From positions 620,001 through 684,000 of the forward strand of contig NZ_BBXD01000009.1 in assembly GCF_001570545.1 (NCBI RefSeq): DNA of 64,000 bases. The letters are read 5' to 3'. The translations under genes were made by a program, and so were the position numbers. The notes beneath the pieces were generated by a model. It was not told the DNA's origin. It worked only from the letters and a program-made list of their open reading frames with translations, and ran no database searches. Every line of letters begins with the position of its first letter. Within the stretch, counting starts at the first letter, position 1. This DNA comes from Herbidospora mongoliensis (GTDB lineage: Bacteria > Actinomycetota > Actinomycetes > Streptosporangiales > Streptosporangiaceae). Shown piece by piece: positions 47,955 through 58,326 of the stretch.

Positions 47955-48667
47955 AGGCCGCTCGCTCCGATCAGCGTGCCCAGCCCCCAGGTCAGTCCGG
48001 CGGCGATCGCGCCGACCAGGAGCTGGCGCAGGCCGGTGAACCACCAGCTCCGCGCGGTCACCCGGGAGACCACGACGCCCGCGCCGAACAGCGCGGCCAG
48101 GGACAGCCCGGCCGACAGCCACAGGTGGGTGACCCCGGCCAGGTAGGGGACGAGCGGGATCAGGGCGCCGACGGCGAACGACAGGAACGACGACAGGGCG
48201 GCGGTCACCGGCGACGGCAGGTCGCCGGGCTTCACGCCGAACTCGTTGAGGGTGTGCACTTCGAGAGCCTGTTCGGGGTTGCGGGAGATCTGCCGGGCGA
48301 CCTCGGCGGCCAGCTCGGGGTCGAGGCCGCGCCGTTCGTAGAGGGCGGCCAGCTCGGCCTCCTCCTCTTCCGGGTGGACGGCCATCTCGCGGCGTTCGAC
48401 CGCGATCTCGGCCTCGGCCAGCTCGCGCTGGCTGGCCACCGAGACGTATTCGCCACCGGCCATCGAGAACGCCCCGGCGGCCAGGCCCGCGACGCCCGCC
48501 AGACCGATCACGCGGGTGTTCGCGGTGCCGCCCGCCACGCCGGCGATGAGCGCGAAGTTCGACACCAGGCCGTCCATCGCGCCGAACACCGCCGGGCGCA
48601 GCCAGCCGCCCGTGACGTCACGGTGGCTGTGGTGGGTGGAGAGTTCCGGGCCGGTGGCACCGGTCAT
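47951..48667 (-). CDS. VIT1/CCC1-family membrane transporter
   Basis: Probable Fe2+/Mn2+ transporter, 238 aa. It begins with ~20 hydrophilic residues, then LRPAVFGAMDGLVSNFALIAGVAGG and AGAFSMAGGEYVSVASQRE, both diagnostic of the VIT family. A Glu-rich cytoplasmic metal-binding loop follows (HPEEEEAELAALY), then three C-terminal membrane helices. It is coupled to lgt upstream (ATGA) and to the anchored protein downstream (GTGA). Confidence 0.9.
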   Translation of the reverse strand: MTGATGPELSTHHSHRDVTGGWLRPAVFGAMDGLVSNFALIAGVAGGTANTRVIGLAGVAGLAAGAFSMAGGEYVSVASQRELAEAEIAVERREMAVHPEEEEAELAALYERRGLDPELAAEVARQISRNPEQALEVHTLNEFGVKPGDLPSPVTAALSSFLSFAVGALIPLVPYLAGVTHLWLSAGLSLAALFGAGVVVSRVTARSWWFTGLRQLLVGAIAAGLTWGLGTLIGASGL

Positions 48668-49638
48668 CTCTGACCGGCCTCCTCGGCCTTCTCTGTCTTG
48701 TTGTCGTCGTCGCCTGGCTCTTCTTCAGCCTCGCGGGGCGCGTTCTCATGGTCGTCGGCCGCGTCGTGGAGGTGGGCCGGGTCGGCCTCTTCTCCTTCGG
48801 CCACCGGCGGGAGCTCCCCTGCCGGGACGATGACCTCTTCGGTGGTCCTGTTCCTCATCAGCCAGAAGTAGGCCAGCGCGCCGAGGAACACCACGACCGA
48901 CGTCCACTGGTTGAGGCGCAGGCCCAGGATCTCGTGGGCCGGGTCGACCCGCAGTCCCTCGATGAAGAAGCGGCCGAGGGTGTAGCCCATGATGTAGAGC
49001 GCGAAGAGGCGGCCGTGGCGGAGGTTGAACCGCCTGCCGGCCAGGATGAGCAGGACGCCCACCAAGAGGGTCCAGACGAACTCGTAGAAGAACGCCGGAT
49101 GATAGGTCAGCTCGCCGGGCACGGTGCCGGGGCGGCCGGGCTCGATCTCCAGGCACCACGAATAGTCGCAGGGGCCGCCGAACAGCTCCTGGTTGAAGTA
49201 GTTGCCCCACCGGCCGATGCCCTGCGCGATCACGATGCCGGGCGCGACGGTGTCGGCGATGGCGGTCACCGAGATGCCGCGGCGGCGGCAGGCGATCGCG
49301 ACCCCGACGCCTCCGAGCACGACCGCGCCCCAGATGCCGAGGCCGCCCTTCCAGATGAAGAACACGTGATACCACGGGTTCTGCGCGTCGGCTCCGAAGT
49401 AGAGCTGGTAGTCGGTGATGACGTGGTAGAGCCGGCCACCGATCAGACCGAACGGGACCGCCCAGACGGCCAGGTCGGTGATCGTGCCGGGCAGACCGCC
49501 ACGGGCACGCCAGCGCCGCTCGCCGAGCCAGACGGCGAAGACGACGCCCAGCACGATGCAGAGCGCATAGGCCCGGATGGGGAGGGGTCCGAGATTCCAG
49601 ACCCCCTGCGACGGGCTCGGGATCGAGGCGAGGGGCAT
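48664..49638 (-). CDS. lgt: Prolipoprotein diacylglyceryl transferase
   Basis: Adds diacylglycerol to the lipobox Cys of prolipoproteins. The ATG at 49638 (GAGGCGAGG upstream) gives 324 aa. About seven membrane segments, GGRLYHVITDY and the signature GIGRWGNYFNQELFGGP are present. The last ~45 residues are an acidic Glu/Asp tail, common in actinobacteria. At least three likely substrates are encoded in this window. The trp-lgt neighbourhood matches other actinobacteria. Confidence 0.95.
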   Translation of the reverse strand: MPLASIPSPSQGVWNLGPLPIRAYALCIVLGVVFAVWLGERRWRARGGLPGTITDLAVWAVPFGLIGGRLYHVITDYQLYFGADAQNPWYHVFFIWKGGLGIWGAVVLGGVGVAIACRRRGISVTAIADTVAPGIVIAQGIGRWGNYFNQELFGGPCDYSWCLEIEPGRPGTVPGELTYHPAFFYEFVWTLLVGVLLILAGRRFNLRHGRLFALYIMGYTLGRFFIEGLRVDPAHEILGLRLNQWTSVVVFLGALAYFWLMRNRTTEEVIVPAGELPPVAEGEEADPAHLHDAADDHENAPREAEEEPGDDDNKTEKAEEAGQR

Positions 49639-49783
49639 GTCACAGGACGTTACCGCCTCCGAGGCGCACTCGCGCACGCTCGTCACCAATGAGCCCGTCT
49701 CAGGTTGATCACCCCATCCTCAAGCGAGACGCGGACGGCCGAGGGCCGGTCGTGGCTCGCGCGGAATCTGCCTCAGACGCTCG

Positions 49784-50542
49784 TCACTTGCCCGCGGCGA
49801 GCACGGCCTGACGCAGCTTGGCCGGGACGAACGCGACGTCCGAGTCGACGTCCTTGCCGTTCAGTTTGAGCGCCGGGGTGCCGTCGATCTTCTCGGTACG
49901 GATGATCTTGTCGGATTGGGTGAGCTGGGTCTGCGCGAACTTCTGGGAGGTCACGCACTTCTCCCAGTCGGGCGCCGTCACGCCCGCTTCCTTGCCCCAG
50001 GCGACCAGGTCGGTCAGCGGGAAGCCCTCGACGGTCTCCGACGGCTGCTCGGCGAAGAGCTTGTCGTGGAAGGGCGGCCACTGGGCCCCGTCGGTGATGC
50101 AGCGGGCCGCCGCCCCGGCGCGGACCGAGTTGGACTTGGTCGGCTCCATCGAGAAGATCGTGATCGGATGGAACACGACCTTGGCCTTGCCCTCGGCCGC
50201 CAGGTTCTTGATCGTCGGGCCCGACGACTCCTCCAGCGCCTTGCAGGCCGGGCACTGGAAGTCTTCGTAGACGTCGAGCACCGGCTTGGTCACGCCCGCC
50301 TGGGCCATGGTGACCGACCCGTCGGCGTTGACCGTGGTCGGCGCGAGCTGCGCCGCCGCCGTCTGCTTCTCGGCGGTGTCGCGGGCGGCGGCGTACCAGG
50401 CGCCGCCGCCGATGGCCAGGACGGCGATCGTCCCGATGGTGACCATCGTGGCGAGGCGGCGGTTGCGGTCCTTCTTCCGGTCGGCATGCCGCAGCTGCGC
50501 GATCCGCTCGCGTGCCGTCGCCTCGCGCGCACCTTTGCCCAT
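49784..50542 (-). CDS. Membrane-anchored DsbA-like thiol oxidoreductase
   Basis: 252 aa. A charged cytoplasmic N-terminus of ~30 residues and one membrane helix (VTIGTIAVLAIGGGAWYAA) precede a thioredoxin-fold domain with the redox motif CPAC (DVYEDFQCPACKALEES) and the cis-Pro segment KIDGTPALKLNGKDV. It probably oxidises or isomerises exported proteins. Its ATG overlaps the stop of the MauE/DoxX-like gene, which is likely its membrane redox partner. Confidence 0.88.
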   Translation of the reverse strand: MGKGAREATARERIAQLRHADRKKDRNRRLATMVTIGTIAVLAIGGGAWYAAARDTAEKQTAAAQLAPTTVNADGSVTMAQAGVTKPVLDVYEDFQCPACKALEESSGPTIKNLAAEGKAKVVFHPITIFSMEPTKSNSVRAGAAARCITDGAQWPPFHDKLFAEQPSETVEGFPLTDLVAWGKEAGVTAPDWEKCVTSQKFAQTQLTQSDKIIRTEKIDGTPALKLNGKDVDSDVAFVPAKLRQAVLAAGK

Positions 50543-51081
50543 CAGTGGTTCTCCTTCACTTCTTCCTGGTGATCACTAGCGCCGGGCTCGTGATCGCCGG
50601 CCTCCTCGTCGGCGTAGGGGCGGGGGGTGAGCCCCAGGGGCGTGTCGAGCGCGAACCGGCCGGGCGTGAACCAGGCGATCCAGCCCGCCAGCACCACCAG
50701 CCCGAAGTCACGCAGCAGCTCCCAGAAGTACGAGGGCTCCTGTCCTTCGGCGAGCGGTCCGCCGCCGCCGAAGCAGCCGCAGTCGATGCGCAACCCCCGC
50801 GCCCACGCCGAGGCGATGCCGATGACGAAGGCGACCATGAGCAGCCCCGCGCCGACCGCCGACAGGCGGGTGAGCAGGCCAAGGACAAGGAGCACTCCGA
50901 CGACGATCTCCAGCACGGGCAGGCCGTATCCGACGGCCGTGGCGATCCGGTCCGGCAACAGCTCGTAGGCGCGCACGGCCTGCACCGACAGAGCGGGGGC
51001 GCCGACCTTCAGCCACCCCGCGACGATGAGCACGCCTGCGAGCACGAGCCGGGCGACGGTCGTCACCCAGGGTACAGCCAT
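50542..51081 (-). CDS. MauE/DoxX-like membrane protein
   Basis: 179 aa from the ATG at 51081, with four hydrophobic segments and the motif RIDCGCFGGGG between helices three and four, as in MauE-type proteins that work with thioredoxin-like partners. The sequence begins WVTTVARLVLAGVLIVAGWLKVG, the DoxX/MauE start. The C-terminus is acidic. It is coupled to the DsbA-like gene by a 4-bp overlap. Confidence 0.85.
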   Translation of the reverse strand: MAVPWVTTVARLVLAGVLIVAGWLKVGAPALSVQAVRAYELLPDRIATAVGYGLPVLEIVVGVLLVLGLLTRLSAVGAGLLMVAFVIGIASAWARGLRIDCGCFGGGGPLAEGQEPSYFWELLRDFGLVVLAGWIAWFTPGRFALDTPLGLTPRPYADEEAGDHEPGASDHQEEVKENH

Positions 51082-51279
51082 GGATGCACTGAGTGACGAA
51101 CTCGGGCCGCGACGATGCGATGACACGGAGACTCCTCCCAGGTCCCGGGGCCGCTTCAGACGGCCACCGGTCCCGAACCTATTGGAGTCCACCTCACCAT
51201 GACCTCGATAAACACCTGGTAAGCCGAAACGTGGCGCCGGGTATGCGTAGGCCTGACCGGGTAAACAACAACACTTTCT

Positions 51280-51481
51280 TTCCGTTACGGCTCCGCCTAC
51301 CCGGGCACCGACCCCTGCCCCGCCAACCGCCGTTTCCGGCGCCAACCGGCCGCGCCCACACTGCGGATCAACGGGTGATCTCGCCGTCGTCGCGGCGCGC
51401 ACCGGGCGGGGCCGCTGGCGCCGGATACGGCGGGATCCGGGGGCGGCGGGCGGTGCCGGGGTAGGCGGAGCCGTAACGGAA
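51280..51481. repeat. 202-bp imperfect palindrome, MITE-like or structural
   Basis: The outer 31 bp (51280-51310) and the reverse complement of 51451-51481 agree at 30 of 31 positions. Farther in, stretches such as 51328-51344 and 51416-51433 also pair, so almost the whole element could fold into one hairpin. No target-site duplication is visible next to the ends. No second copy was noticed in the window. Confidence 0.7.
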
Positions 51482-51498
51482 GAGGATTTTGGACGCGA

Positions 51499-51532
51499 AA
51501 ACGGCCGATCACCATTCGGTGATCGGCCGTTT
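51499..51532 (-). terminator. Terminator of the trp genes
   Basis: Perfect 15-bp stem (51499-51513 with 51518-51532) with a 4-nt loop, 13 bp past the trpA stop; TTTTCGCG follows on the minus strand. Confidence 0.9.
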
Positions 51533-51544
51533 CGGACGGGGTGT

Positions 51545-52339
51545 CTAGCGGCGGACTCCGGCCGCCAGTTCCGAGGCGAGTTCGCGGACCTGCTGGAGGC
51601 CCTCGCGCTCATTCGGCGCGTCGAGCATCCTACGGATGAAGGCCGAGCCGACGATCACGCCGTCGGCGTAGGCGGCGACCTCGGCGGCCTGCTTGCCGTT
51701 GCCGACACCCAGGCCCACGCAGATCGGGACCTTCGCGTGGGGGCGGGTGCGCTTGACCAGGCCCTCGGCCGCCGAACCCACCGATTCGCGCGCGCCGGTC
51801 ACGCCCATCAGCGAGGCGGCGTAGACGAAGCCGGTGCAGCACTCCGCCACGATGCCGATGCGCTCTTCCGTCGAGCTGGGCGCGACCAGGAAGACCGTGT
51901 CGATGCCCGCCGAGGCGCTGGACTCGCGCCAGGGACCGGCTTCCTCCGGGGTGAGGTCGGGCGTGATGGTGCCCACTCCCCCGGCGTTGGCCAGGTCACG
52001 CGCGAAGCGGTCGGCGCCGTAGCGGTCGATGGGGTTCCAGTAGGTCATGACGAGCGTCGCCGCGCCCGACTTGGCCACGCCCTCGACCGTGCGCATCACG
52101 TCGGCGATGCGGGTGCCGTTCTCCAGCGCTCGGTGTACGGCGTCCTGGATGGTCGGGCCGTCCATCAGCGGGTCGGAGTAGGGCAGGCCGATCTCGATCA
52201 CGTCGCAGCCGGCCTCGACCATGGCGGTCGCGGCGGCGATGGCGCCGTCGATCGTGGGGAAGCCGGCGGGCAGGTAGCCCACCAGCGCTGCGCGGTTCTC
52301 CGCGCGGGCCTTCTCGAAGACCGTGGCAAGTGTCGTCAT
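51545..52339 (-). CDS. trpA: Tryptophan synthase alpha chain
   Basis: Cleaves indole-3-glycerol phosphate to indole and glyceraldehyde-3-phosphate. In 264 aa the catalytic Glu and Asp lie in GCDVIEIGLPYSDPLMDGPTIQ (listed as segments E-x-G-x-P-x-S-D-P-x-x-D). VMTYWNPIDRYG, TPDLTPEEAGPW and ICVGLGVGNGKQA complete the TIM barrel. It is 13 bp downstream of trpB and last before the terminator. Confidence 0.96.
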   Translation of the reverse strand: MTTLATVFEKARAENRAALVGYLPAGFPTIDGAIAAATAMVEAGCDVIEIGLPYSDPLMDGPTIQDAVHRALENGTRIADVMRTVEGVAKSGAATLVMTYWNPIDRYGADRFARDLANAGGVGTITPDLTPEEAGPWRESSASAGIDTVFLVAPSSTEERIGIVAECCTGFVYAASLMGVTGARESVGSAAEGLVKRTRPHAKVPICVGLGVGNGKQAAEVAAYADGVIVGSAFIRRMLDAPNEREGLQQVRELASELAAGVRR

Positions 52340-52352
52340 GGCTGGCTTCCGG

Positions 52353-53605
<1,253 letters not shown>

Positions 53606-53609
<4 letters not shown>

Positions 53610-54418
53610 GACTGCCGTTCTTGGCGGGACGAAGGGTGGGCGCCCGCGGTCACCAGGTCGTTCACCGCCGAACGCGGGTCTTTTCCGGTTACCAGGCTCT
53701 CGCCGACCAGCACCGCGTCGGCGCCGGCGCGAGCGTAGGCGAGCAGGTCGTGAGGGCCTCGAACACCCGACTCGGCGATCCTGATGATGCCCTCGGGCAC
53801 CTTCGGGGCGAGCCTGGCGAAGACCTCACGGTCGACCTCGAGCGTGCGCAGGTCACGGGCGTTGATGCCGATGAGTTTGGCGCCCGCGTCGACCGCGCGC
53901 GTCAGCTCTTCTTCGGTGTGGACCTCGACCAGCGGGACCAGCCCGATCGACTCGGCCCGCTCGATCAGCGAGACCAGCGCGTTCTGGTCGAGCGACACGA
54001 CCATCAGCAGGGCCAGGTCGGCGCCGTAGGCACGGGCCTCCCACAGCTGGTAGGCGGTGACGATGAAGTCTTTGCGCAGGATCGGGATGTCCACGGCGGC
54101 ACGCACGGCCGCGAGGTCTTCCAGACTGCCGCCGAAGCGCCGGCGCTCGGTCAGCACGCTGATGACGTGGGCGCCGCCGGCCTCGTAGTCGACCGCCAGC
54201 GCGGCCGGGTCGGCGATGGCCGCCAGCGCGCCCTTGGACGGACTCGACCGCTTGACCTCGGCGATGACCGAGACGCGGTCGGCCTTCAGTGCTCCGTAGA
54301 CGTCACGCGGAGTGGGTGCGCGCCGGGCGCGTTCCTTGAGCTCATCGATCGACACGGCCTTCTGCCGCTCGGCCAGGTCTTCGCGGACGCCCTCGAGAAT
54401 GTCGTCGAGAACCGTCAT
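53606..54418 (-). CDS. trpC: Indole-3-glycerol phosphate synthase
   Basis: Monofunctional TrpC, 270 aa, without the TrpF domain found in enteric bacteria. It begins [17 protein letters not shown], then [14 protein letters not shown] (catalytic Lys), [30 protein letters not shown] and [14 protein letters not shown]. It is first of the tight trpC-trpB-trpA group. The 115 bp between it and the DUF2752 gene show no obvious Trp-rich leader peptide. Confidence 0.96.
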
Positions 54419-54533
54419 CGGACCTCACCGCCCTTGCTGGCTCGTTCGCTCACGTGCTCCGGATCCCTCCAGGTCGACTGCGTCCTGCCGATGGTATCGG
54501 CCTTGCCGACATCGGCCCGCCATCGGGTGCCGG

Positions 54534-54938
54534 TCACGGCGCCAGAAAAGCACCGTACGGCGTATTGCGTACAACCCCGAACAACAAGGCCAGCGCGGCG
54601 AACGACCAGACGACCGCGGGCGCCGTCAGGCGGGTCCGCAGAGGCCTCCCCCGCCATGCGGACGCGATCCACTTCGCCCACAGGTACACCAGGAACGGGG
54701 CCACCGCAACGAACAACGGGTTGAACGCCAGCGCGCCGCCGACGTCGAGCCGCGTCAGCGCGTGGACCGCGCGCAGTCCGCCGCACCCTGGGCAGTAGAA
54801 CCCGCTGACCAGCAGGAACGGACACGTCGGATAATGACCGGGCCTCGACGGGTCGACGACCGCGACGAAAGCCGTCGCCGCCGCGAGCAGACCGCCGACG
54901 GCGGCCGGGACCGCGACGGCCCCGGTTCTGGAGCTCAT
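54534..54938 (-). CDS. DUF2752 membrane protein
   Basis: 134 aa with three membrane segments and the family motif FYCPGCGGLRAVHAL. The two Cys of CPGC suggest a redox or metal site at the membrane. Function is unknown. It lies 9 bp after the DUF4190 gene, and such pairs are common in actinobacterial trp regions. Confidence 0.85.
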   Translation of the reverse strand: MSSRTGAVAVPAAVGGLLAAATAFVAVVDPSRPGHYPTCPFLLVSGFYCPGCGGLRAVHALTRLDVGGALAFNPLFVAVAPFLVYLWAKWIASAWRGRPLRTRLTAPAVVWSFAALALLFGVVRNTPYGAFLAP

Positions 54939-54947
54939 CGCCCCAAG

Positions 54948-55538
54948 TTAGTACGAGGGGATCTCGGTGTAGAGATCATTGGGGAGCTGCTCGACGCTTC
55001 CGGCGAAGCCGATCAGGGCCAGCATGGCGGCGCCGAAGACCAGCCAGAGGATGACCCAGAGGCCGATGGTGATGTAGGAGGTCACCAGGCCCGCGACCGC
55101 GAGGCCGTGGCCGTCCTCGCCGCTGGTCTTGATGCGGCTCAGCGCCATGTGGCCGAAGATCACGCCCAGGACCGCGGTGAGACCGCAGAGCACGAGGCCG
55201 ACCAGGCCCATCACGAGCGAGGCGACCGCCAGGCCGTTGGTGGGCCGGGGGGCGGCGTAGCCGTAGCCGGGCTGGGCGTAGGCGGCGTCGTAGCCGGGCT
55301 GCTGGTAACCCTGCTGATATTGCTGGCCGTAGCCGTAGTCCTGGCCGTAGCCGGCGGGCTGGGTGTCCTTCGTCCCATAACCGGGCTGACCATAACCAGG
55401 CTGACCGTAGCCAGGCTGCTGACCGTAACCGGGCTGCTGCTGCTGGCCGCCGCCCTGGCCGTAGTCCGGCTGCTGACCGTAACCCGGGTAGTTGTTACCC
55501 GGGTCCCCCGTGTCGCCGGGCTGGTTCCCGTAAGTCAT
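54948..55538 (-). CDS. DUF4190 membrane protein with Tyr/Gly/Gln-rich N-terminus
   Basis: 196 aa. Residues 1-~100 are low-complexity repeats of QPGYGQ type (Gly, Tyr, Gln, Pro), likely disordered and cytoplasmic. Two membrane helices follow ([20 protein letters not shown] and [20 protein letters not shown]) with the DUF4190 linker [19 protein letters not shown] between them. Function is unknown. Confidence 0.85.
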   Translation of the reverse strand: MTYGNQPGDTGDPGNNYPGYGQQPDYGQGGGQQQQPGYGQQPGYGQPGYGQPGYGTKDTQPAGYGQDYGYGQQYQQGYQQPGYDAAYAQPGYGYAAPRPTNGLAVASLVMGLVGLVLCGLTAVLGVIFGHMALSRIKTSGEDGHGLAVAGLVTSYITIGLWVILWLVFGAAMLALIGFAGSVEQLPNDLYTEIPSY

Positions 55539-55604
55539 GCGAAGACTGTAGCGACGGGCGCCGACATCCCCATCAAATCCGGCAAACCTGAGGACAAGTT
55601 GTAA

Positions 55605-56138
55605 TCAGGTGGGATCGTCTCCGCGATCGATGGAATCCCACATCGATCGGTCCGTCGGTTGCTTACCGTGGTCAGGGCGGTCATACCGGGACGACATGCC
55701 AGGCCAGCGCCCGGCCGCCACCGCCGCCCACACCCCGCCGCCGAGCAGCAGCACCCCGCCCAGGCCGGTGAGCCACGGCCACACCGTGACCTGGACGGCG
55801 GCCCCGGTCAGGTCGGCGCTCTCCAGCAGCAGGACGTCGTCGAACACCCGGTTCATCGCGATGACGACGGCGGCCCCGCAGATCGCGACCAGCGCGCCGA
55901 TCACCTGCCGCCAGACACCCTTCACGGCCAGCACGGCCACACACCCCGCCAGGGCCGCCAGCACGACCGGCGTGATCACCGGCGCGACGTCGGAGCCGAG
56001 CACGTCGTGGACGGCCTCGGGATTGGCCGGCCCCGTGGGCGCGAGCAGCTGCGCCCACGCCTGGGAGCCGGCGAACAGCGCGAGCCCCCCGCCGGCCGCG
56101 CAGACGAGCAGCCAGGCGTAGACCGCGCGGCGGTTCAT
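55605..56138 (-). CDS. Trp biosynthesis-associated membrane protein (TIGR02234 family)
   Basis: 177 aa, four hydrophobic segments, typical start ([29 protein letters not shown]) and a polar C-terminus. The family is found inside actinobacterial trp clusters, usually right after trpE, but its biochemical role is unknown. Its ATG overlaps the hisI stop by 4 bp, so here it follows hisI directly. Confidence 0.88.
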   Translation of the reverse strand: MNRRAVYAWLLVCAAGGGLALFAGSQAWAQLLAPTGPANPEAVHDVLGSDVAPVITPVVLAALAGCVAVLAVKGVWRQVIGALVAICGAAVVIAMNRVFDDVLLLESADLTGAAVQVTVWPWLTGLGGVLLLGGGVWAAVAAGRWPGMSSRYDRPDHGKQPTDRSMWDSIDRGDDPT

Positions 56139-56485
56139 GAACCCTCGATCACCGGAAGCACATCGTCATCGAAGCAGGTGCGGGTGCCGGTGTGACAGGC
56201 GGGGCCACGCTGGTCGACCTTGAGCAGGATGGTGTCGCCGTCGCAGTCGAGCGCGGCGTGCTTGACGAACTGCACGTTCCCCGAGCTCTCGCCCTTGACC
56301 CAGTATTGGCCCCGGCTGCGCGACCAGTAGGTGGCCCTGCCGGTGGTCAGCGACCGGTGCAGCGCCTCGTCGTCCATCCAGGCGAGCATCAGCACCTCCC
56401 CCGTGTCATGTTGCTGAACGACGGCGGGCACCAGCCCGTCACCGGTCCGCTTGAGCCGGTCTGCGATCTTCGGGTCCAGGGGCAT
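56135..56485 (-). CDS. hisI: Phosphoribosyl-AMP cyclohydrolase
   Basis: Third step of histidine synthesis; 116 aa, monofunctional. The segments [32 protein letters not shown] and the metal-binding [12 protein letters not shown] and [12 protein letters not shown] are all present. Adjacent his genes are not seen to the right, where an ABC exporter lies 44 bp upstream. Confidence 0.95.
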   Translation of the reverse strand: MPLDPKIADRLKRTGDGLVPAVVQQHDTGEVLMLAWMDDEALHRSLTTGRATYWSRSRGQYWVKGESSGNVQFVKHAALDCDGDTILLKVDQRGPACHTGTRTCFDDDVLPVIEGS

Positions 56486-56529
56486 GGGCCCATTCTGCCG
56501 CAGCGACCAGGCGCGACGTCGAAACGGGG

Positions 56530-58326
56530 CTAGCTTCGCGTGGCGGTGGACCAGGAGGCGTAGAGGTCGGCGTAGACGCCCGGCTCCCGGACCAGCTCGG
56601 CGTGGGGGCCGCGCTGGACGATCTCGCCCCGGTCGAAGACGATCACCTCGTCGGCGGCCTCCGCCGTGGACAGGCGGTGGGCGATCGAGACGGCGGTGCG
56701 GCCCCGGGTGACGCCGTCGAGGGCGCGGGCGATGCGGACCTCCGTGGCGGGGTCGACCGCCGAGGTCGCCTCGTCGAGGAGGAGCAGGTCGGGGTCGGCC
56801 AGGTAGGCCCGCGCCAGCGCGACCAGCTGGCGTTCGCCCGCCGACAGGGACTCACCGCGCTGGCCGACCGCCGTCGCCAGGCCGTTGGGCAGGCCGTCGA
56901 GCCAGTCGGCCAGGCCGAGCTCGGTCAGTGCCTCCGCGATCTCCTCGTCGGTGGCGCTCGGGCGGCCGAAGCGGATGTTCTCGGCCAGGGTCGAGTCGAA
57001 GAGGAACCCGTCCTGCGGGACCATCACGATGCGTTCGCGCAGCGAGGCGAAGCGGATGTCGCGCAGGTCGACGCCGTCGATCGAGACGCGGCCCTCGACC
57101 GGGTCCATCAGGCGGGTGAGCAGTTTGGCGAAGGTGGTCTTGCCCGAGCCGGTCTCGCCCACCACGGCCACCCGGAGGCGGGGCGGGATGACCACGTTGA
57201 CCTCGCGCAGCACGGGCGGGCCGTCGGGGTAGGCGTAGCCCACGTCTTCGAACGCCACGGTGATCGGGCCGCGCGGCTGGCTGACGCCCTGGTCGCCCGG
57301 GTCTGCGACGTCGGCGGGGGTGTCGAGCACGCCCAGCACGCGGCGCCAGCCTGCGATGGCGTTCTGGGCCTCGTTGAGCATCTCGGTCGCCATCTGCAGC
57401 GGTGAGACGAACAGGGTGATCAGGAACAGGAACGCCACCAGGCGCCCCTGGGTGATCGAGTCGTCGACCCCGAGCAGGACGCCCACCACGACCACGGAGG
57501 CGATCGTGATCGAGGCGATCAGTTCGGTGGTCGGGAACGTGAGGCCGATGATCTTCTGGGCCTTGGTCTGCGCGGCCCGCTGGGCGTCGACCGCCGCGTC
57601 GATGCGGGCGCCGGTGCGCTCCTCGGAGCCGTGGGCGCGGATGACCGCGCTGCCGACGACCGATTCGCTGATCGCGCCGAGGGTGTCGCCGGTGCGCTCG
57701 CGGACCGTGAGGTAGTTGCGGGCGACGATCCGCTGGAACCTCGGCAGCACGAAGGTCAGCGGCAGGAACAGGGCCACGACGAGGACGGTGAGCTGCCAGG
57801 AGTAGAAGGCCATCACCACGGTCGCCACCCCGAGCTGGCCGACCGCGACGATGATCCAGACGCCGCCCGACTGCATGAAGGTGCTGATCTGGTCGACGTC
57901 GCCGGTCACCCGCGACACCAGCGAGCCCCGGCGCTCGGTGTTCTGGGTCAGCACCGACAGGTCGTGGACGTGGCGGAACGCCTTGCCGCGCAGCGTCGCC
58001 AGCCCCGACTCGGTGGCCCGGATGAGCCGCACGTTCATCAGGTAGCTCGACACCGCGGTCAGCAGGATCGCCGCCGCGCAGAGCAGCACCACGTTTCTGA
58101 TGAACGCCAGGTCGGGCGTGCCCGCCTTGATGCCGCCGTTGTCGAGCACCTGCTGGATGGCGACCGGGACGATCACCTTGCCGACGGTGGCCACGACCGC
58201 GAGCAGCAGGGTGACGGTCAGGCCGACGCGGAACTCCGGCGACAGCCGCATGCCGTCGCGGAGGGTCTGGACCGCGCCGCGTTCGACGTTCTGCAGGTTC
58301 TGTGTGGTCAGGGTGTTGGTCGTCAC
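56530..58326 (-). CDS. ABC exporter half-transporter, canonical NBD
   Basis: 598 aa: six membrane helices (1-~320) fused to an ATPase. Walker [11 protein letters not shown], Walker [13 protein letters not shown] with the catalytic Glu, and the H-loop SIAHRLST are intact. The signature is LSAGERQ, differing from LSGGQ. The GTG start overlaps the stop of the partner half-transporter, so the two form a heterodimer. Substrate is unknown; multidrug or lipid export is typical. Confidence 0.92.
   Translation of the reverse strand: MTTNTLTTQNLQNVERGAVQTLRDGMRLSPEFRVGLTVTLLLAVVATVGKVIVPVAIQQVLDNGGIKAGTPDLAFIRNVVLLCAAAILLTAVSSYLMNVRLIRATESGLATLRGKAFRHVHDLSVLTQNTERRGSLVSRVTGDVDQISTFMQSGGVWIIVAVGQLGVATVVMAFYSWQLTVLVVALFLPLTFVLPRFQRIVARNYLTVRERTGDTLGAISESVVGSAVIRAHGSEERTGARIDAAVDAQRAAQTKAQKIIGLTFPTTELIASITIASVVVVGVLLGVDDSITQGRLVAFLFLITLFVSPLQMATEMLNEAQNAIAGWRRVLGVLDTPADVADPGDQGVSQPRGPITVAFEDVGYAYPDGPPVLREVNVVIPPRLRVAVVGETGSGKTTFAKLLTRLMDPVEGRVSIDGVDLRDIRFASLRERIVMVPQDGFLFDSTLAENIRFGRPSATDEEIAEALTELGLADWLDGLPNGLATAVGQRGESLSAGERQLVALARAYLADPDLLLLDEATSAVDPATEVRIARALDGVTRGRTAVSIAHRLSTAEAADEVIVFDRGEIVQRGPHAELVREPGVYADLYASWSTATRS

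Larger units (their letters stand above)
51082..51544. other. Intergenic region with large inverted-repeat element
   Basis: 463 bp between the MauE-like gene and trpA. It holds the 202-bp inverted-repeat element at 51280-51481, listed separately, and the trpA terminator. The rest shows no gene; the translations are Pro/Arg-rich. Confidence 0.6.

Noticed and set aside
54419-54533. trp leader peptide and attenuator before trpC
   Set aside because: No short ORF with repeated Trp codons and no antiterminator stem pair could be seen.
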